A DNA stretch of 64,000 nt from Amycolatopsis thermophila. Its GTDB lineage: Bacteria; Actinomycetota; Actinomycetes; Mycobacteriales; Pseudonocardiaceae. The translations under genes were made by a program, and so were the position numbers. Of this stretch, positions 7,532-15,681 are shown one piece after another (the stretch's first letter is position 1; each line of letters begins with the position of its first letter). The notes beneath the pieces were generated by a model that saw only the letters and a program-made list of their open reading frames with translations, searched no databases and was not told the DNA's origin. Location of the stretch: the NCBI RefSeq assembly GCF_030814215.1, contig NZ_JAUSUT010000001.1, forward strand, positions 2,790,001 to 2,854,000. Reading direction: 5' to 3'.

Positions 7532-8923
7532 CTAAATCCAGCCCCGGGATTTCAGTTCTTCGGTGAAGCGCTGGTAGGAGTGTTCCAGGGCCTCCACCTC
7601 GCTGGGGTCTGGCTCGATCAGCTGTCCCTCATCGCTGATCATCCCGGCGGCCTCCGTGAGCCCGCCGGGCAGGACCGCCGCCGCGGCGAGCAGTGCCGCG
7701 CCGTAGCCGGTTTCGGCCTGGGGTGACACCCGCAGCTCCATCCCGGTCACGGTGGCCCGGATCCGGGTCCACAACGGACTCCGGCTGCCGCCGCCGGCCG
7801 CGACCAGCGGGCCGGTCACCGGCACGCCCAGCCCCTGCAGTCGTTCCAGCGCCAGGCGCTCCACGAACGCCACGCCCTCGAGCCGTGCGCGGTGCAGTTC
7901 GACCTCGTCGGCCGGCTCGCCGAGCACGAAGCCCCGGGCCTCGGGCGTCACGAACGGAAAGCGCTCTCCCGAGCGCTTCAACGGGTATGCCACCACCCGC
8001 GCCGGACCGCGCTTCGCCGCCGCGGAGTCCATCGCGGCCAGGCCGGCGACCCCGGACACGGCCTCGCCGCCGGTGTTCGACGCCCCGCCGGGCAGCCACC
8101 AGCCGTCGGGGTGCCGGTGGCTGTACAGGGCGCCCGACGTGTCCCGCACCAGCTGCTCGGTGACGCCCTTCAACACGTACGTCGTGCCGAGGATGCCGGC
8201 GAAACTGCCCGGCGTGACCGCGCCCGTCGCGAGCTGGCCCGCGCACCCGTCGGTCATGCCCGCGACCACCAGGCAGCCGGCGGGCAAACCGGCCACGGCA
8301 CGGGGCAGCTCGCCGAGGACTGTCGTCGGGCGGACCACCTGCGGCAGCCACGCCACGTCGAAGTCGAAGACCTCGGCCGCCCACTCCTCGCGCAACGGGT
8401 CGTACCCGCTTTTCAGGGCGTGCGAGGAGTCGGTCGCCACCGGGCGGCCGAGGAGCTGTTCGCCGATGAGATCCGGCGTGTGCCGGATGCCCGCGGCGTC
8501 CGGGCAGGCCCGCCGCAACCAGGTGATCCGGCCGAGCGCCGCCGTCGGTGACACGCTCATCCCCAGCTCGCGCCACCGCGGCGCACCGGCCTCGGCCGCC
8601 TTCACGTTGTCGTCCGCCCCGCGGCGGTCGTCGTACATCAGGGCCGGGCCGAGCGGTTCGCCCCGGCGGTCGACCGCGACGATCGTGCCGGAGGTCGCCG
8701 ACACCGCGACCGCCCGGACGGGCTCCGGCACCGACGCGGTGACCTCCTGCAACACCGCCTCGACCGCGGGCCACCACGACCGCGCGTCCTGCTCGCTCCG
8801 CCCGGACTCGTCCCGGACGGGGGCGGGCAACGGCCGCGAAGCCGTCGCCCGCACCGAACCGTCGTCGCCCACCGCGAAGGCACGCACCCCCGCGGTGGCG
8901 ACGTCGACACCGACAACGGTCAC
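7532..8923 (-). CDS. FGGY-family sugar kinase (D-ribulose/D-xylulose type)
   Basis: A 463-residue FGGY kinase. The N-terminal phosphate loop reads VGVDVATAGVRAFAV, the second domain has GILGTTYVLKG, and the adenosine motif is AAGGGSRSPLW. The blocks MYDDRRG and SSHALKSGYDPL resemble the ribulokinase/xylulokinase-like group found with polyol pathways rather than glycerol kinase. Product and substrate are therefore likely a ketopentose or ketotetrose and its phosphate. The start is GTG 8923, overlapping the stop of the upstream permease gene (GTGA), so the two are translationally coupled. That pairing resembles the ribitol rbtT-rbtK arrangement; the exact sugar is inference. Confidence 0.85.
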   Translation of the reverse strand: MTVVGVDVATAGVRAFAVGDDGSVRATASRPLPAPVRDESGRSEQDARSWWPAVEAVLQEVTASVPEPVRAVAVSATSGTIVAVDRRGEPLGPALMYDDRRGADDNVKAAEAGAPRWRELGMSVSPTAALGRITWLRRACPDAAGIRHTPDLIGEQLLGRPVATDSSHALKSGYDPLREEWAAEVFDFDVAWLPQVVRPTTVLGELPRAVAGLPAGCLVVAGMTDGCAGQLATGAVTPGSFAGILGTTYVLKGVTEQLVRDTSGALYSHRHPDGWWLPGGASNTGGEAVSGVAGLAAMDSAAAKRGPARVVAYPLKRSGERFPFVTPEARGFVLGEPADEVELHRARLEGVAFVERLALERLQGLGVPVTGPLVAAGGGSRSPLWTRIRATVTGMELRVSPQAETGYGAALLAAAAVLPGGLTEAAGMISDEGQLIEPDPSEVEALEHSYQRFTEELKSRGWI

Positions 8924-10254
8924 GAGCGCGCCGCCGTCACGTCCTGCAAGCTCACGTCCTCCTTGATCGCCTTCTCGGTGGTCTCCGGCAGTTTGAGGAA
9001 CCGGGTCAGCACCGCGGCCACGATGTACAGGGCGGCGAAGATGATCACCACGCCCGCCGCGCCGGCCGGTCCGAGGAACAGCGACACGATCGCGGGCCCG
9101 ACGAACGCGGCGGCACCGGCGCCGAGGTTCAGCAACGCCATGGCACCACCCTTGTTCTCCGGGGCCAGCGACGGCAACAGCGCCGAGATCGGGACGAACC
9201 CGGCCAGCGTCGCGCCGTACAGCGCGCCGACGAGCAGCGCCACCCAGTAGTAGTCCGCGCCCAGTGCCGTCGGGACGAAGTACAGCAGCAGGATCGAGAT
9301 CGCACAGCCGATCGCGCCGAACCAGAAGATCGTGCGCTGCCAGCCGATCTTGTCCGAGGCCACCCCGAAGATCAGGTTGAAGAAGATGTTCGTGCCGTAG
9401 ATGACCGACACCAGCAGCAGCCACCGGCCCTCGCCGAACCCGATGTCGTCGGCGAAGATCGTCGGGAAGAACACCAGCATGCCGAACTCCGGCGCGGTGT
9501 TGATGACCCGCACGATCATGCCGATGCCCACCCGGGGCTTCTTCCAGGCGATCGACACGCTGGACACCAGGCTCTGCACCGGCTGGACGCCCTCCGGCGC
9601 GAGCCGGGTGAACCCGGTCCGCTCGCGCACCCCGAGCACGCACAGCAGGCCGCCGACGAGCAGGACGCCGACCGACAGCCACAGCGTGCCGTAGTGGCCG
9701 AGCACCGGGTTGGTGAAGCTCGCGACCAGCGACCCGAGCGTGGGCAGGCCGCCGGTGAACGCGAAGTAGAACCAGCCGACCGCGGCGCCGAGCCGGGCGA
9801 CCGGCGCGACCGCGGTGATCCACACCAGGAACCCGAACGCGAACATCGGGTAGCCGAAGCCGCGGATGCCGTAGGTGATCAGCATCAGCGGGTAGTTCTC
9901 GCTGGGCACGGCCACCGCGAGGAACAACGCGTCGAAGACGACCCAGATCGTCAGGCCGATCCACATGACCCGGCGCGGTCCCCACAGCTCCGACAGCGCA
10001 CCGGACAGCCAGGACGCGAGCATCACCGCCACGCCGTATGCGGTGATCACATAGGACGCGTGAATTTCGGTGCCCGCGCCGTTGTCGGCCATGAACGGGG
10101 CGATGAACCCGGACTCCACGCCGTCGCCGACCATGAACAGCAACAGGCCGACATAGCCGAGGAACAGCGGGGCAGGCAGCCCCCACTTCGCGAGGAGCCC
10201 GCCGAAACCCCTGCTCGGCTGGGACAACCTCGATGTTGCCGTGTGCGTCATCAC
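8920..10254 (-). CDS. MFS polyol permease (RbtT/DalT-like)
   Basis: A 444-residue major facilitator protein with about twelve hydrophobic segments. The blocks FMVGDGVESGFIAPFM and YGIRGFGYPMFAFGFLVWI match the polyol permease subfamily that includes the ribitol and arabinitol transporters of Klebsiella. It would import a sugar alcohol by proton symport. It is the first gene of a two-gene minus-strand unit with the FGGY kinase. Its promoter region (10255-10322) carries the inverted repeat described at 10293-10318, right after the DeoR-family gene, so substrate-controlled induction is likely. Confidence 0.87.
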   Translation of the reverse strand: MMTHTATSRLSQPSRGFGGLLAKWGLPAPLFLGYVGLLLFMVGDGVESGFIAPFMADNGAGTEIHASYVITAYGVAVMLASWLSGALSELWGPRRVMWIGLTIWVVFDALFLAVAVPSENYPLMLITYGIRGFGYPMFAFGFLVWITAVAPVARLGAAVGWFYFAFTGGLPTLGSLVASFTNPVLGHYGTLWLSVGVLLVGGLLCVLGVRERTGFTRLAPEGVQPVQSLVSSVSIAWKKPRVGIGMIVRVINTAPEFGMLVFFPTIFADDIGFGEGRWLLLVSVIYGTNIFFNLIFGVASDKIGWQRTIFWFGAIGCAISILLLYFVPTALGADYYWVALLVGALYGATLAGFVPISALLPSLAPENKGGAMALLNLGAGAAAFVGPAIVSLFLGPAGAAGVVIIFAALYIVAAVLTRFLKLPETTEKAIKEDVSLQDVTAARS

Positions 10255-10292
10255 GCCTCCATGAGTGTCAAGCTCGACTTATCATGGAGCAT

Positions 10293-10318
10293 GTGAATTT
10301 CACACGCAAGTGTGTGAA
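10293..10318. promoter_or_regulatory. probable DeoR operator upstream of the polyol permease
   Basis: TTCACAC (10299-10305) and GTGTGAA (10312-10318) form a perfect 7-base dyad with a 6-base spacer. A third half-site GTGAA at 10293 makes a second palindrome, GTGAATTTCAC. It sits about 40 bases ahead of the permease start, in the only gap between regulator and permease. Confidence 0.6.
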
Positions 10319-10322
10319 GCGA

Positions 10323-11111
10323 TCAGACCTCGGCCAGTGTCACGTTCGTCTGGTCCTCCAGCTCGCTGAGGATGTACTTGGACACGCCGGAGTCGATCAC
10401 CAGGTGGTGGAAGTCCTCCACCTCGGCCAGCCGGTGCAGGGCCGTGCGCGGCACCTTGCTGGAGTCCATCAGCAGCACGCGGATCCCGGCGCTGGCGAGC
10501 ATCGCGCGCTTGACCATGACGATCTCGGGCTCCTGGTGGAAGGTCATCTCCGCGTTCATCGCCGAGGTGGACACGAAGGTCGCGTCCACGGTCAGCCGCT
10601 CGACCGCCTCCAGGCACGGCATGCCGAGGAACGAGTCGTGGGTGGGCGAGTAGTCGCCGCCGAGGCCGATCAGGCGCAGGTCGTCGACGTTCTTCAGCAC
10701 CTCGATCGTGCGCAGGTAGTTGGTCGCCACGGTCAGCGGCGTGACCTGCGGCAGCAGCCTGGCCAGCGCGAGCGCGGTGGTGGAGTCGTCGAGCAGGATC
10801 GACATCCCGGGTTCGACGAAGGCCAGCGCCTCCCTGGCGATCGCGGCCTTGGCCTCGACGTGCGCGCTCAGCCGGTACTCGGTGTTGCTCTCGAACACCG
10901 TGGAGGGCTGGGCCGACACCCCGCCGCGGTACTTGCGCAGCAGGCCGCGGCGGGCGAGTTCGTCCAGGTCGCGGTGCACCGTCATCACGCTCACGCCGGT
11001 CAGCTCGGCCAGTTCGGCGGCCGACGCCTGGCCCTTGTTCACAACGTAGTCGGTGATGCGCTGCTGCCGGATGTTACGAGACCGGGCGCTCCCGCTCGAC
11101 TTGTCTTCCAC
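10323..11111 (-). CDS. DeoR-family transcriptional regulator
   Basis: A 262-residue DeoR/GlpR-type repressor. The winged helix-turn-helix is at about residues 15-65 (RQQRITDYVVNKGQ, ELTGVSVMTVHRDLDEL, with the RKYRGG wing). The sugar-phosphate-sensing DeoR C-terminal domain follows, with ILLDDSTTALALARLL and the VDATFVSTSAMN block. DeoR proteins are usually released from DNA by a phosphorylated sugar. It is placed between the polyol permease/kinase pair and the metabolic operon and probably controls both. It follows the histidine phosphatase gene by 10 bases on the same strand, so those two are likely co-transcribed. Confidence 0.92.
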   Translation of the reverse strand: MEDKSSGSARSRNIRQQRITDYVVNKGQASAAELAELTGVSVMTVHRDLDELARRGLLRKYRGGVSAQPSTVFESNTEYRLSAHVEAKAAIAREALAFVEPGMSILLDDSTTALALARLLPQVTPLTVATNYLRTIEVLKNVDDLRLIGLGGDYSPTHDSFLGMPCLEAVERLTVDATFVSTSAMNAEMTFHQEPEIVMVKRAMLASAGIRVLLMDSSKVPRTALHRLAEVEDFHHLVIDSGVSKYILSELEDQTNVTLAEV

Positions 11112-11121
11112 GCCGTCCAGG

Positions 11122-11727
11122 CTAGGACGTGGGCAGGTTGAACCGGCGCAGGCTCGTCGCGTCGTCGTCGACGCCGATCTCGGTGATCGCCGCGTTCTCC
11201 AGCCGTGGGAAGACCCGGCGGTAGTCGCGGACCGGGATGCCGAGCAGCTCGCACAGGCTCAACCGGATCAGCGTGTTGTGGGCGACGACGAGGACGCGCC
11301 CGCCGTCCTCCCGCGCGGCGATGGTCCGCAGGGCCGCCGCACCACGCCGCGCCGCCTCGGCGGTCGGCTCGGCGCCGGGGAACGCGCCGGCCACGGGATC
11401 GGCCCGGAAAGCGGCCACGACCTGCGGATCCAGCTCGGACAGCACCCGTCCCTCGGCGATGCCGAAGTGCACCTCGCGCAGGTCGTCCAGGACCACGGGT
11501 TCGAGGCCGAGCGCCCGCGCGGACGGCTCGGCCGTCGCCGCGGCCCGGCCCTGCGGCGACCGGTACAGCGCGGTGATCCGCTCGCCGGTGGCGGTCAGGT
11601 GGGCGGCCAGCCCCTCGGCCTGGCGCCGTCCGCGGTCGGTGAGCCCGACCTCGCTGGTGCCGGCGTAGCGGTTCTCCGCGTGCCATTCGGTCTCGCCGTG
11701 GCGGACCAGCAGCAGCCGCGCTCCCAT
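11122..11727 (-). CDS. histidine phosphatase family protein
   Basis: A 201-residue phosphoglycerate-mutase-like protein. It has the catalytic LVRHGETEW motif at residues 7-15, the second arginine in LYRSPQGRA, the acid block LREVHFGIAEG and the second histidine in VVAHNTLIR. Short members of this family are phosphatases rather than mutases. In this cluster it may remove phosphate from a misphosphorylated or dead-end sugar phosphate. It starts 68 bases from the divergent HAD gene and shares with it the palindrome at 11756. The substrate is unknown. Confidence 0.9.
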   Translation of the reverse strand: MGARLLLVRHGETEWHAENRYAGTSEVGLTDRGRRQAEGLAAHLTATGERITALYRSPQGRAAATAEPSARALGLEPVVLDDLREVHFGIAEGRVLSELDPQVVAAFRADPVAGAFPGAEPTAEAARRGAAALRTIAAREDGGRVLVVAHNTLIRLSLCELLGIPVRDYRRVFPRLENAAITEIGVDDDATSLRRFNLPTS

Positions 11728-11755
11728 GCGTCCTCCCGTGACAAATCTCGGATCC

Positions 11756-11772
11756 GGTGTTAATTTAACACC
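11756..11772. promoter_or_regulatory. 17-bp palindromic operator candidate
   Basis: GGTGTTAA, a central T, then TTAACACC: a perfect 8+1+8 palindrome. It stands out because it is AT-rich in a 72% GC setting. It lies 24 bases upstream of the HAD start and 29 bases from the phosphatase start, and so can control both directions. Its sequence differs from the dyad at 10299-10318, so a second regulator or a degenerate site is possible. Confidence 0.65.
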
Positions 11773-11795
11773 AACGGCGTGAAAGGGGTTGTTGC

Positions 11796-12473
11796 ATGGG
11801 TTTCGCCGCGGTGGTGTTCGACCTCGACGGGGTCCTGGTCGAGAGTGAACACCTCTGGGAGGAGAACTGGGTCGCGTACGCGGCCGCCCACGGTGTCGAG
11901 TGGACGGCCGCCGACACCGCCACCGTCCAGGGCATGAGCGCCCCGGAGTGGGCCGCGTACCTGGCCGAGCGCAGCGGCACCCCGGAAACCCCGGAGCAGG
12001 TCGAGAAGGCCGTGGTCGACGGGATGATCGCGTCGATCGCGAACGGCGAGGCCCCCCTGCTCGACGGCGCAGGCGCGATGGTGCGCGACGTCGCCGCCCG
12101 CGTGCCGGTCGCGCTCGCGTCCTCCGCCGCGCGCCGGGTCATCGACGCGGTGCTGGAGACGCACGGGCTGACCGGCGAGTTCGCGGCGACGGTGTCGAGT
12201 GCGGAGGTGCCGCGCGGCAAGCCCAGCCCGGACGTCTACGCCGAGGCCGCGTCCCGGCTCGGCTTCCGCGGCGAGGAGTGCCTGGGGGTCGAGGACTCCA
12301 GCAACGGCATCCGCGCCGCCGCGGCCGCCGGGCTGACCGTGATCGCCCTGCCCAACCCGACCTACCCGCCGAAGCCGGACGCGCTGGAGCTGGCCGCGCA
12401 GGTCGCCGAGTCCAACCACGACGTCCGCCGGCTGCTGCTCGCCTACCTCACCGGGGAGCTGGTGCGATCATGA
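11796..12473 (+). CDS. HAD-superfamily phosphatase (beta-phosphoglucomutase-like)
   Basis: A 225-residue HAD subfamily IA protein. Motif I is FDLDGVL with both aspartates (Asp9, Asp11); motif II is ALASSAARR; the motif III lysine lies in EVPRGKPSPD; motif IV is GVEDSSNGIRAAAAAG. Such proteins dephosphorylate or isomerise small sugar phosphates. It is the first gene of the plus-strand operon and overlaps the next gene by four bases (ATGA). A housekeeping role, removing unwanted sugar phosphates made by the cluster kinases, is plausible inference. Confidence 0.9.
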   Translation: MGFAAVVFDLDGVLVESEHLWEENWVAYAAAHGVEWTAADTATVQGMSAPEWAAYLAERSGTPETPEQVEKAVVDGMIASIANGEAPLLDGAGAMVRDVAARVPVALASSAARRVIDAVLETHGLTGEFAATVSSAEVPRGKPSPDVYAEAASRLGFRGEECLGVEDSSNGIRAAAAAGLTVIALPNPTYPPKPDALELAAQVAESNHDVRRLLLAYLTGELVRS

Positions 12474-14158
12474 CGACGCTGGGAACGGCCGACACCTTCA
12501 AGCGGGACTGGCTGGACGGGTTCGTCACCGCGTACGGCCGCGAGGTCCGCAAGGTGCCCGACGCGTACGGCGTGCTGGGCCGCGGGGTGCCGAGGCAGGG
12601 CAAGGTCGCCGTGATCATCGGCGGCGGCTGCGGGCACTACCCGGCCTTCGCCGGGCTCGTCGGGCCCGGCCTGGCCGACGCGGCGGTGGTGGGGGACGTG
12701 TTCACCAGCCCGAGCGCCGAGCAGGTCTACCGCACCGCGCGCGCCGCCGAGGGCGGTGCCGGTGTGCTGTTCGCCTACGGCAACTACGCGGGGGACGTCC
12801 TGCACTTCGGACTCGCCGCGCGCCGGCTGGCGGCGGAGGGCATCGAGAGCCGCACCATCCTGGTCACCGACGACATCGCGAGCGGCCCGGCCGACGCCCC
12901 CGAGCGCCGCCGCGGGGTGGCCGGTGACTTCATCGTCTTCAAGGTCGCCGGTGCCGCGGCCGAGCGCGGCGACGACCTCGACGCGGTGCACGCGGCGGCG
13001 GTGAAGGCCAACGCGAACACGCGCACGTTCGGCGTCGCGTTCGGCGGCTGCACGCTGCCGGGCGCGGACCAGCCGCTGTTCACCGTCGGCGAGTCCGAGA
13101 TGGAGCTGGGGCTGGGCATCCACGGCGAGCCCGGTGTCCGGACGGTCGGCCGCCTCGGTGCCGCGGAGCTGGCCGACGAACTGGTCGACGGCCTGCTGCC
13201 CGAGCTGCCGCCGGGTGACGGCCGGGTCGCGGTGCTCGTCAACGGCCTGGGCCGGACCAAGTACGAAGAGATGTTCGTGACCTACACGCGCATCCACGAG
13301 CGCCTGACCGCCGCCGGGCTGGACCCGGTGCACACCGAGGTCGGTGAGTTCGTCACCTCGCTGGACATGGCGGGTGTCTCGCTGTCGGTCCTGGTGCTGG
13401 ACGACGAGCTCGCCGAGCTGTACGGCGCGCCGTGCGACACCCCCGGCTACCGCAGCGGCGGCGCGATCCTGCGGCCGGTCCCGCTTTCCTCCACTGTGGA
13501 CAAGCAGCTGGACCGTCCCGAGGGCGAGGGCGCCGAGGTCGTCGACCGCGTGCTGACCGCGGCGATGCGCAGCATCGAGGAGAACGAGTCCGAGCTGGGC
13601 CGCCTCGACGCGGTGGCCGCCGACGGTGACCACGGACTCGGCATGACCCGCGGCATGCGGGCTGCCGTCTCGGCCGCGCGCGCCGCCGCCGGGTCGTCCG
13701 TCGCCGACACCCTGCTCGCCGCCGGCACCGCACTCGCCGACGCCGCCGGCGGTGCCTCCGGCGCGCTGTACGGCGTGCTGCTCGCCGAGACGGGCGCGGG
13801 CCTTCGCGTCGAGCGCATCACCACGACGGTGGTCGCGGACGCGGTCGACGGCGCGGTGCGCGCGTTCACCGAGCTGGGCAAGGCCGAGCTGGGTGAGAAG
13901 ACCATGCTGGACGCGATCGAGCCGTTCCGGCGGGCGCTGCGCAGCCAGGCCGAGGCCGGCGCCGCGCTGCCGGACGCGTGGCGCAAGGCCGCCCAGGCGG
14001 CGACGCTCGCCGCCGAGGAGACCGCGAACCTGGTGCCCGCCAAGGGCCGCGCGGCCCGGCTGGCGCAACGCAGCAAGGGGCACGCCGACCCCGGCGCGAC
14101 CTCGTTCGCCCTGATCGTCACGGCGATCGGGGAAGCTCTGAGCAAGGAGGGCAACTGA
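12470..14158 (+). CDS. dihydroxyacetone-kinase-family kinase, DhaK-DhaL fusion (D-erythrulose kinase candidate)
   Basis: A 562-residue ATP-type kinase made of DhaK (about 1-325) and DhaL (about 355-560) domains. DhaK shows GGGCGHYPAFAG and the carbonyl-binding histidine in GIHGEPG (His218). DhaL shows the metal-binding aspartates in DAVAADGDHGLGMTRG. It would phosphorylate a short ketose held as a hemiaminal on His218. The stop overlaps the start of an RpiB-type isomerase. A kinase of this type next to RpiB is the known pattern of the D-erythrulose 4-kinase/4-phosphate isomerase pair in mycobacterial tetritol catabolism, so D-erythrulose is a better guess than dihydroxyacetone. That is inference from context. 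Confidence 0.88.
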   Translation: MTTLGTADTFKRDWLDGFVTAYGREVRKVPDAYGVLGRGVPRQGKVAVIIGGGCGHYPAFAGLVGPGLADAAVVGDVFTSPSAEQVYRTARAAEGGAGVLFAYGNYAGDVLHFGLAARRLAAEGIESRTILVTDDIASGPADAPERRRGVAGDFIVFKVAGAAAERGDDLDAVHAAAVKANANTRTFGVAFGGCTLPGADQPLFTVGESEMELGLGIHGEPGVRTVGRLGAAELADELVDGLLPELPPGDGRVAVLVNGLGRTKYEEMFVTYTRIHERLTAAGLDPVHTEVGEFVTSLDMAGVSLSVLVLDDELAELYGAPCDTPGYRSGGAILRPVPLSSTVDKQLDRPEGEGAEVVDRVLTAAMRSIEENESELGRLDAVAADGDHGLGMTRGMRAAVSAARAAAGSSVADTLLAAGTALADAAGGASGALYGVLLAETGAGLRVERITTTVVADAVDGAVRAFTELGKAELGEKTMLDAIEPFRRALRSQAEAGAALPDAWRKAAQAATLAAEETANLVPAKGRAARLAQRSKGHADPGATSFALIVTAIGEALSKEGN

Positions 14159-14622
14159 TGCGGGTCGTCGTGGCCGCCGACAACGCGGGCGTGCTGCTGA
14201 AGAACGAGGTGCGGGATCTGCTGCGCGCCGACGAGCGGGTCACCGAGGTGATCGACCTGGGCGCCGACAGCCCGGAGGACGACCGCGCGTACCCCGTCTT
14301 CGGCCTGGCCGCCGCCGAGAAGATCGCGAACGGCGAGGCCGACCGCGGTGTCCTGGTCTGCGGGACCGGCATCGGCGTGGCGATCTCGGCGAACAAGGTA
14401 CCGGGCGTCCGCGCCACCGTCGCGCACGATTCATACTCGGCCGAGCGGTCCGTGAAGTCGAACAACTGCCAGATCATCACGTTCGGTGCCCGCGTGATCG
14501 GGGCCGAGCTGGCGAAGAAGATCGTCACCGAGTGGCTGGGGTACACGTTCGACCCCGGCTCGCCCAGCGCGGCCAAGGTCGCGCACATCACCGAATACGA
14601 GCAGGTCCACGCGGCCAGTTGA
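14158..14622 (+). CDS. RpiB-family sugar-phosphate isomerase (D-erythrulose-4-phosphate isomerase candidate)
   Basis: A 154-residue LacAB/RpiB isomerase. The phosphate-binding and active-site blocks are AADNAGVLLKNEV near the N-terminus and GVLVCGTGIGVAISANK around residue 65, with the catalytic cysteine in CGTG. The block SNNCQIITFGARVIG resembles the EryI/DerI tetrose group more than canonical ribose-5-phosphate isomerase B. It would convert a 2-ketose phosphate to the aldose phosphate (for example D-erythrose 4-phosphate). The start codon shares bases with the upstream stop (TGATG), so it is tightly coupled to the kinase. Confidence 0.88.
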   Translation: MRVVVAADNAGVLLKNEVRDLLRADERVTEVIDLGADSPEDDRAYPVFGLAAAEKIANGEADRGVLVCGTGIGVAISANKVPGVRATVAHDSYSAERSVKSNNCQIITFGARVIGAELAKKIVTEWLGYTFDPGSPSAAKVAHITEYEQVHAAS

Positions 14623-14649
14623 GTCCGACCAGGTTCGAGGAGGAGCCAA

Positions 14650-15681
14650 GTGCGCGTTCTGTGCGCGGGAGATGAGTTCGTCGGCAACGACCTGCTGGCC
14701 GACGCGGTCCGGGCCGAGCTCGGCGCCGAGCCCGAGTTCACCGAGTTGTCACTGCCGTGGCCGGTCGAGCCGTTCGGCCCGGTAGGCGGCGTGCACGAGG
14801 CGAGCGGCACCGAGGAGCAGGTCATCGAGGCGCTGGCCGGGGCCGAGGTCGCGGTCACCCAGATGGCACCGTTCACCAAGAAGGTCTTCGCCGCCGCGCC
14901 CGAGCTGAAGCTGGTGTCGGTGTGCCGCGGCGGACCGGTGAACGTGGACCTGGCCGCCGCCACCGAGGCGGGCGTCGCCGTGACCTACGCGCCGGGCCGC
15001 AACGCGACCGCGGCCGCCGAGTTCGCGATCGGCATGATCCTCGCCGCCATGCGCCGCATCTCGACCTCCTCGGCCGAGCTGCTGGGCGGCACCTGGCGCG
15101 GTGACTACTACGCCTACCCGAACGCCGGTCTGGAGCTGGAGGGCACCACGGTCGGCCTGGTCGGCTACGGCGCCATCGGCTCGCGGGTGGCCAAGGTGCT
15201 CGTCGCGTTCGGATCCAAGGTGCTGGTCGCCGACCCGTACGCGAAGCCGGACCAGATCGCCGCGGATGGCGCGGAGCTGGTCGAGCTGGAGGACCTGCTG
15301 CGCCGCAGCGCGGTGGTGAGCCTGCACGCGCGGCTGACCGACGAAACGCGCCACCTGATCAATGCCGAGCGCCTGGCCCTCCTGCCGCACGGCGCGGTGC
15401 TGGTCAACTCGGCGCGCGGCGGGCTGCTGGACTACGCGCCGCTGCCGGATCTGCTGAAGTCCGGACGGCTGGGCGCGCTCGCGCTGGACGTGTACGACGT
15501 CGAGCCGCCGCCCGCGGACTGGGCGCTGCGCGACGCGCCGAACGTCATCGCGACACCGCACCTGGCGGGTGCCAGCCGCCAGACCGCGGAACGGGCCGCG
15601 CGGATCGTCGCCGCCGAGGTCGGCCGCTACGCCCGCGGGGAGAAGCCGGCCAACATCGCCAACCCGGATGTGCTGCGATGA
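14650..15681 (+). CDS. D-2-hydroxyacid dehydrogenase family protein (SerA-like)
   Basis: A 343-residue NAD-dependent 2-hydroxyacid dehydrogenase. The nucleotide fold is GLVGYGAIGSRVAK with a downstream aspartate in VADPYAK. The catalytic arginine is in LVNSARGGLLD, the glutamate in DVYDVEPPP and the histidine in ATPHLAGASRQT. The start is GTG 14650 with GAGGAGGAG seven bases before it. Its stop overlaps the kinase start. It would interconvert a 2-hydroxyacid and a 2-ketoacid, unexpected for a plain tetritol route, and suggests that the pathway handles an aldonic or tetronic acid or an oxidised side product. The substrate is unknown. Confidence 0.88.
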   Translation: MRVLCAGDEFVGNDLLADAVRAELGAEPEFTELSLPWPVEPFGPVGGVHEASGTEEQVIEALAGAEVAVTQMAPFTKKVFAAAPELKLVSVCRGGPVNVDLAAATEAGVAVTYAPGRNATAAAEFAIGMILAAMRRISTSSAELLGGTWRGDYYAYPNAGLELEGTTVGLVGYGAIGSRVAKVLVAFGSKVLVADPYAKPDQIAADGAELVELEDLLRRSAVVSLHARLTDETRHLINAERLALLPHGAVLVNSARGGLLDYAPLPDLLKSGRLGALALDVYDVEPPPADWALRDAPNVIATPHLAGASRQTAERAARIVAAEVGRYARGEKPANIANPDVLR

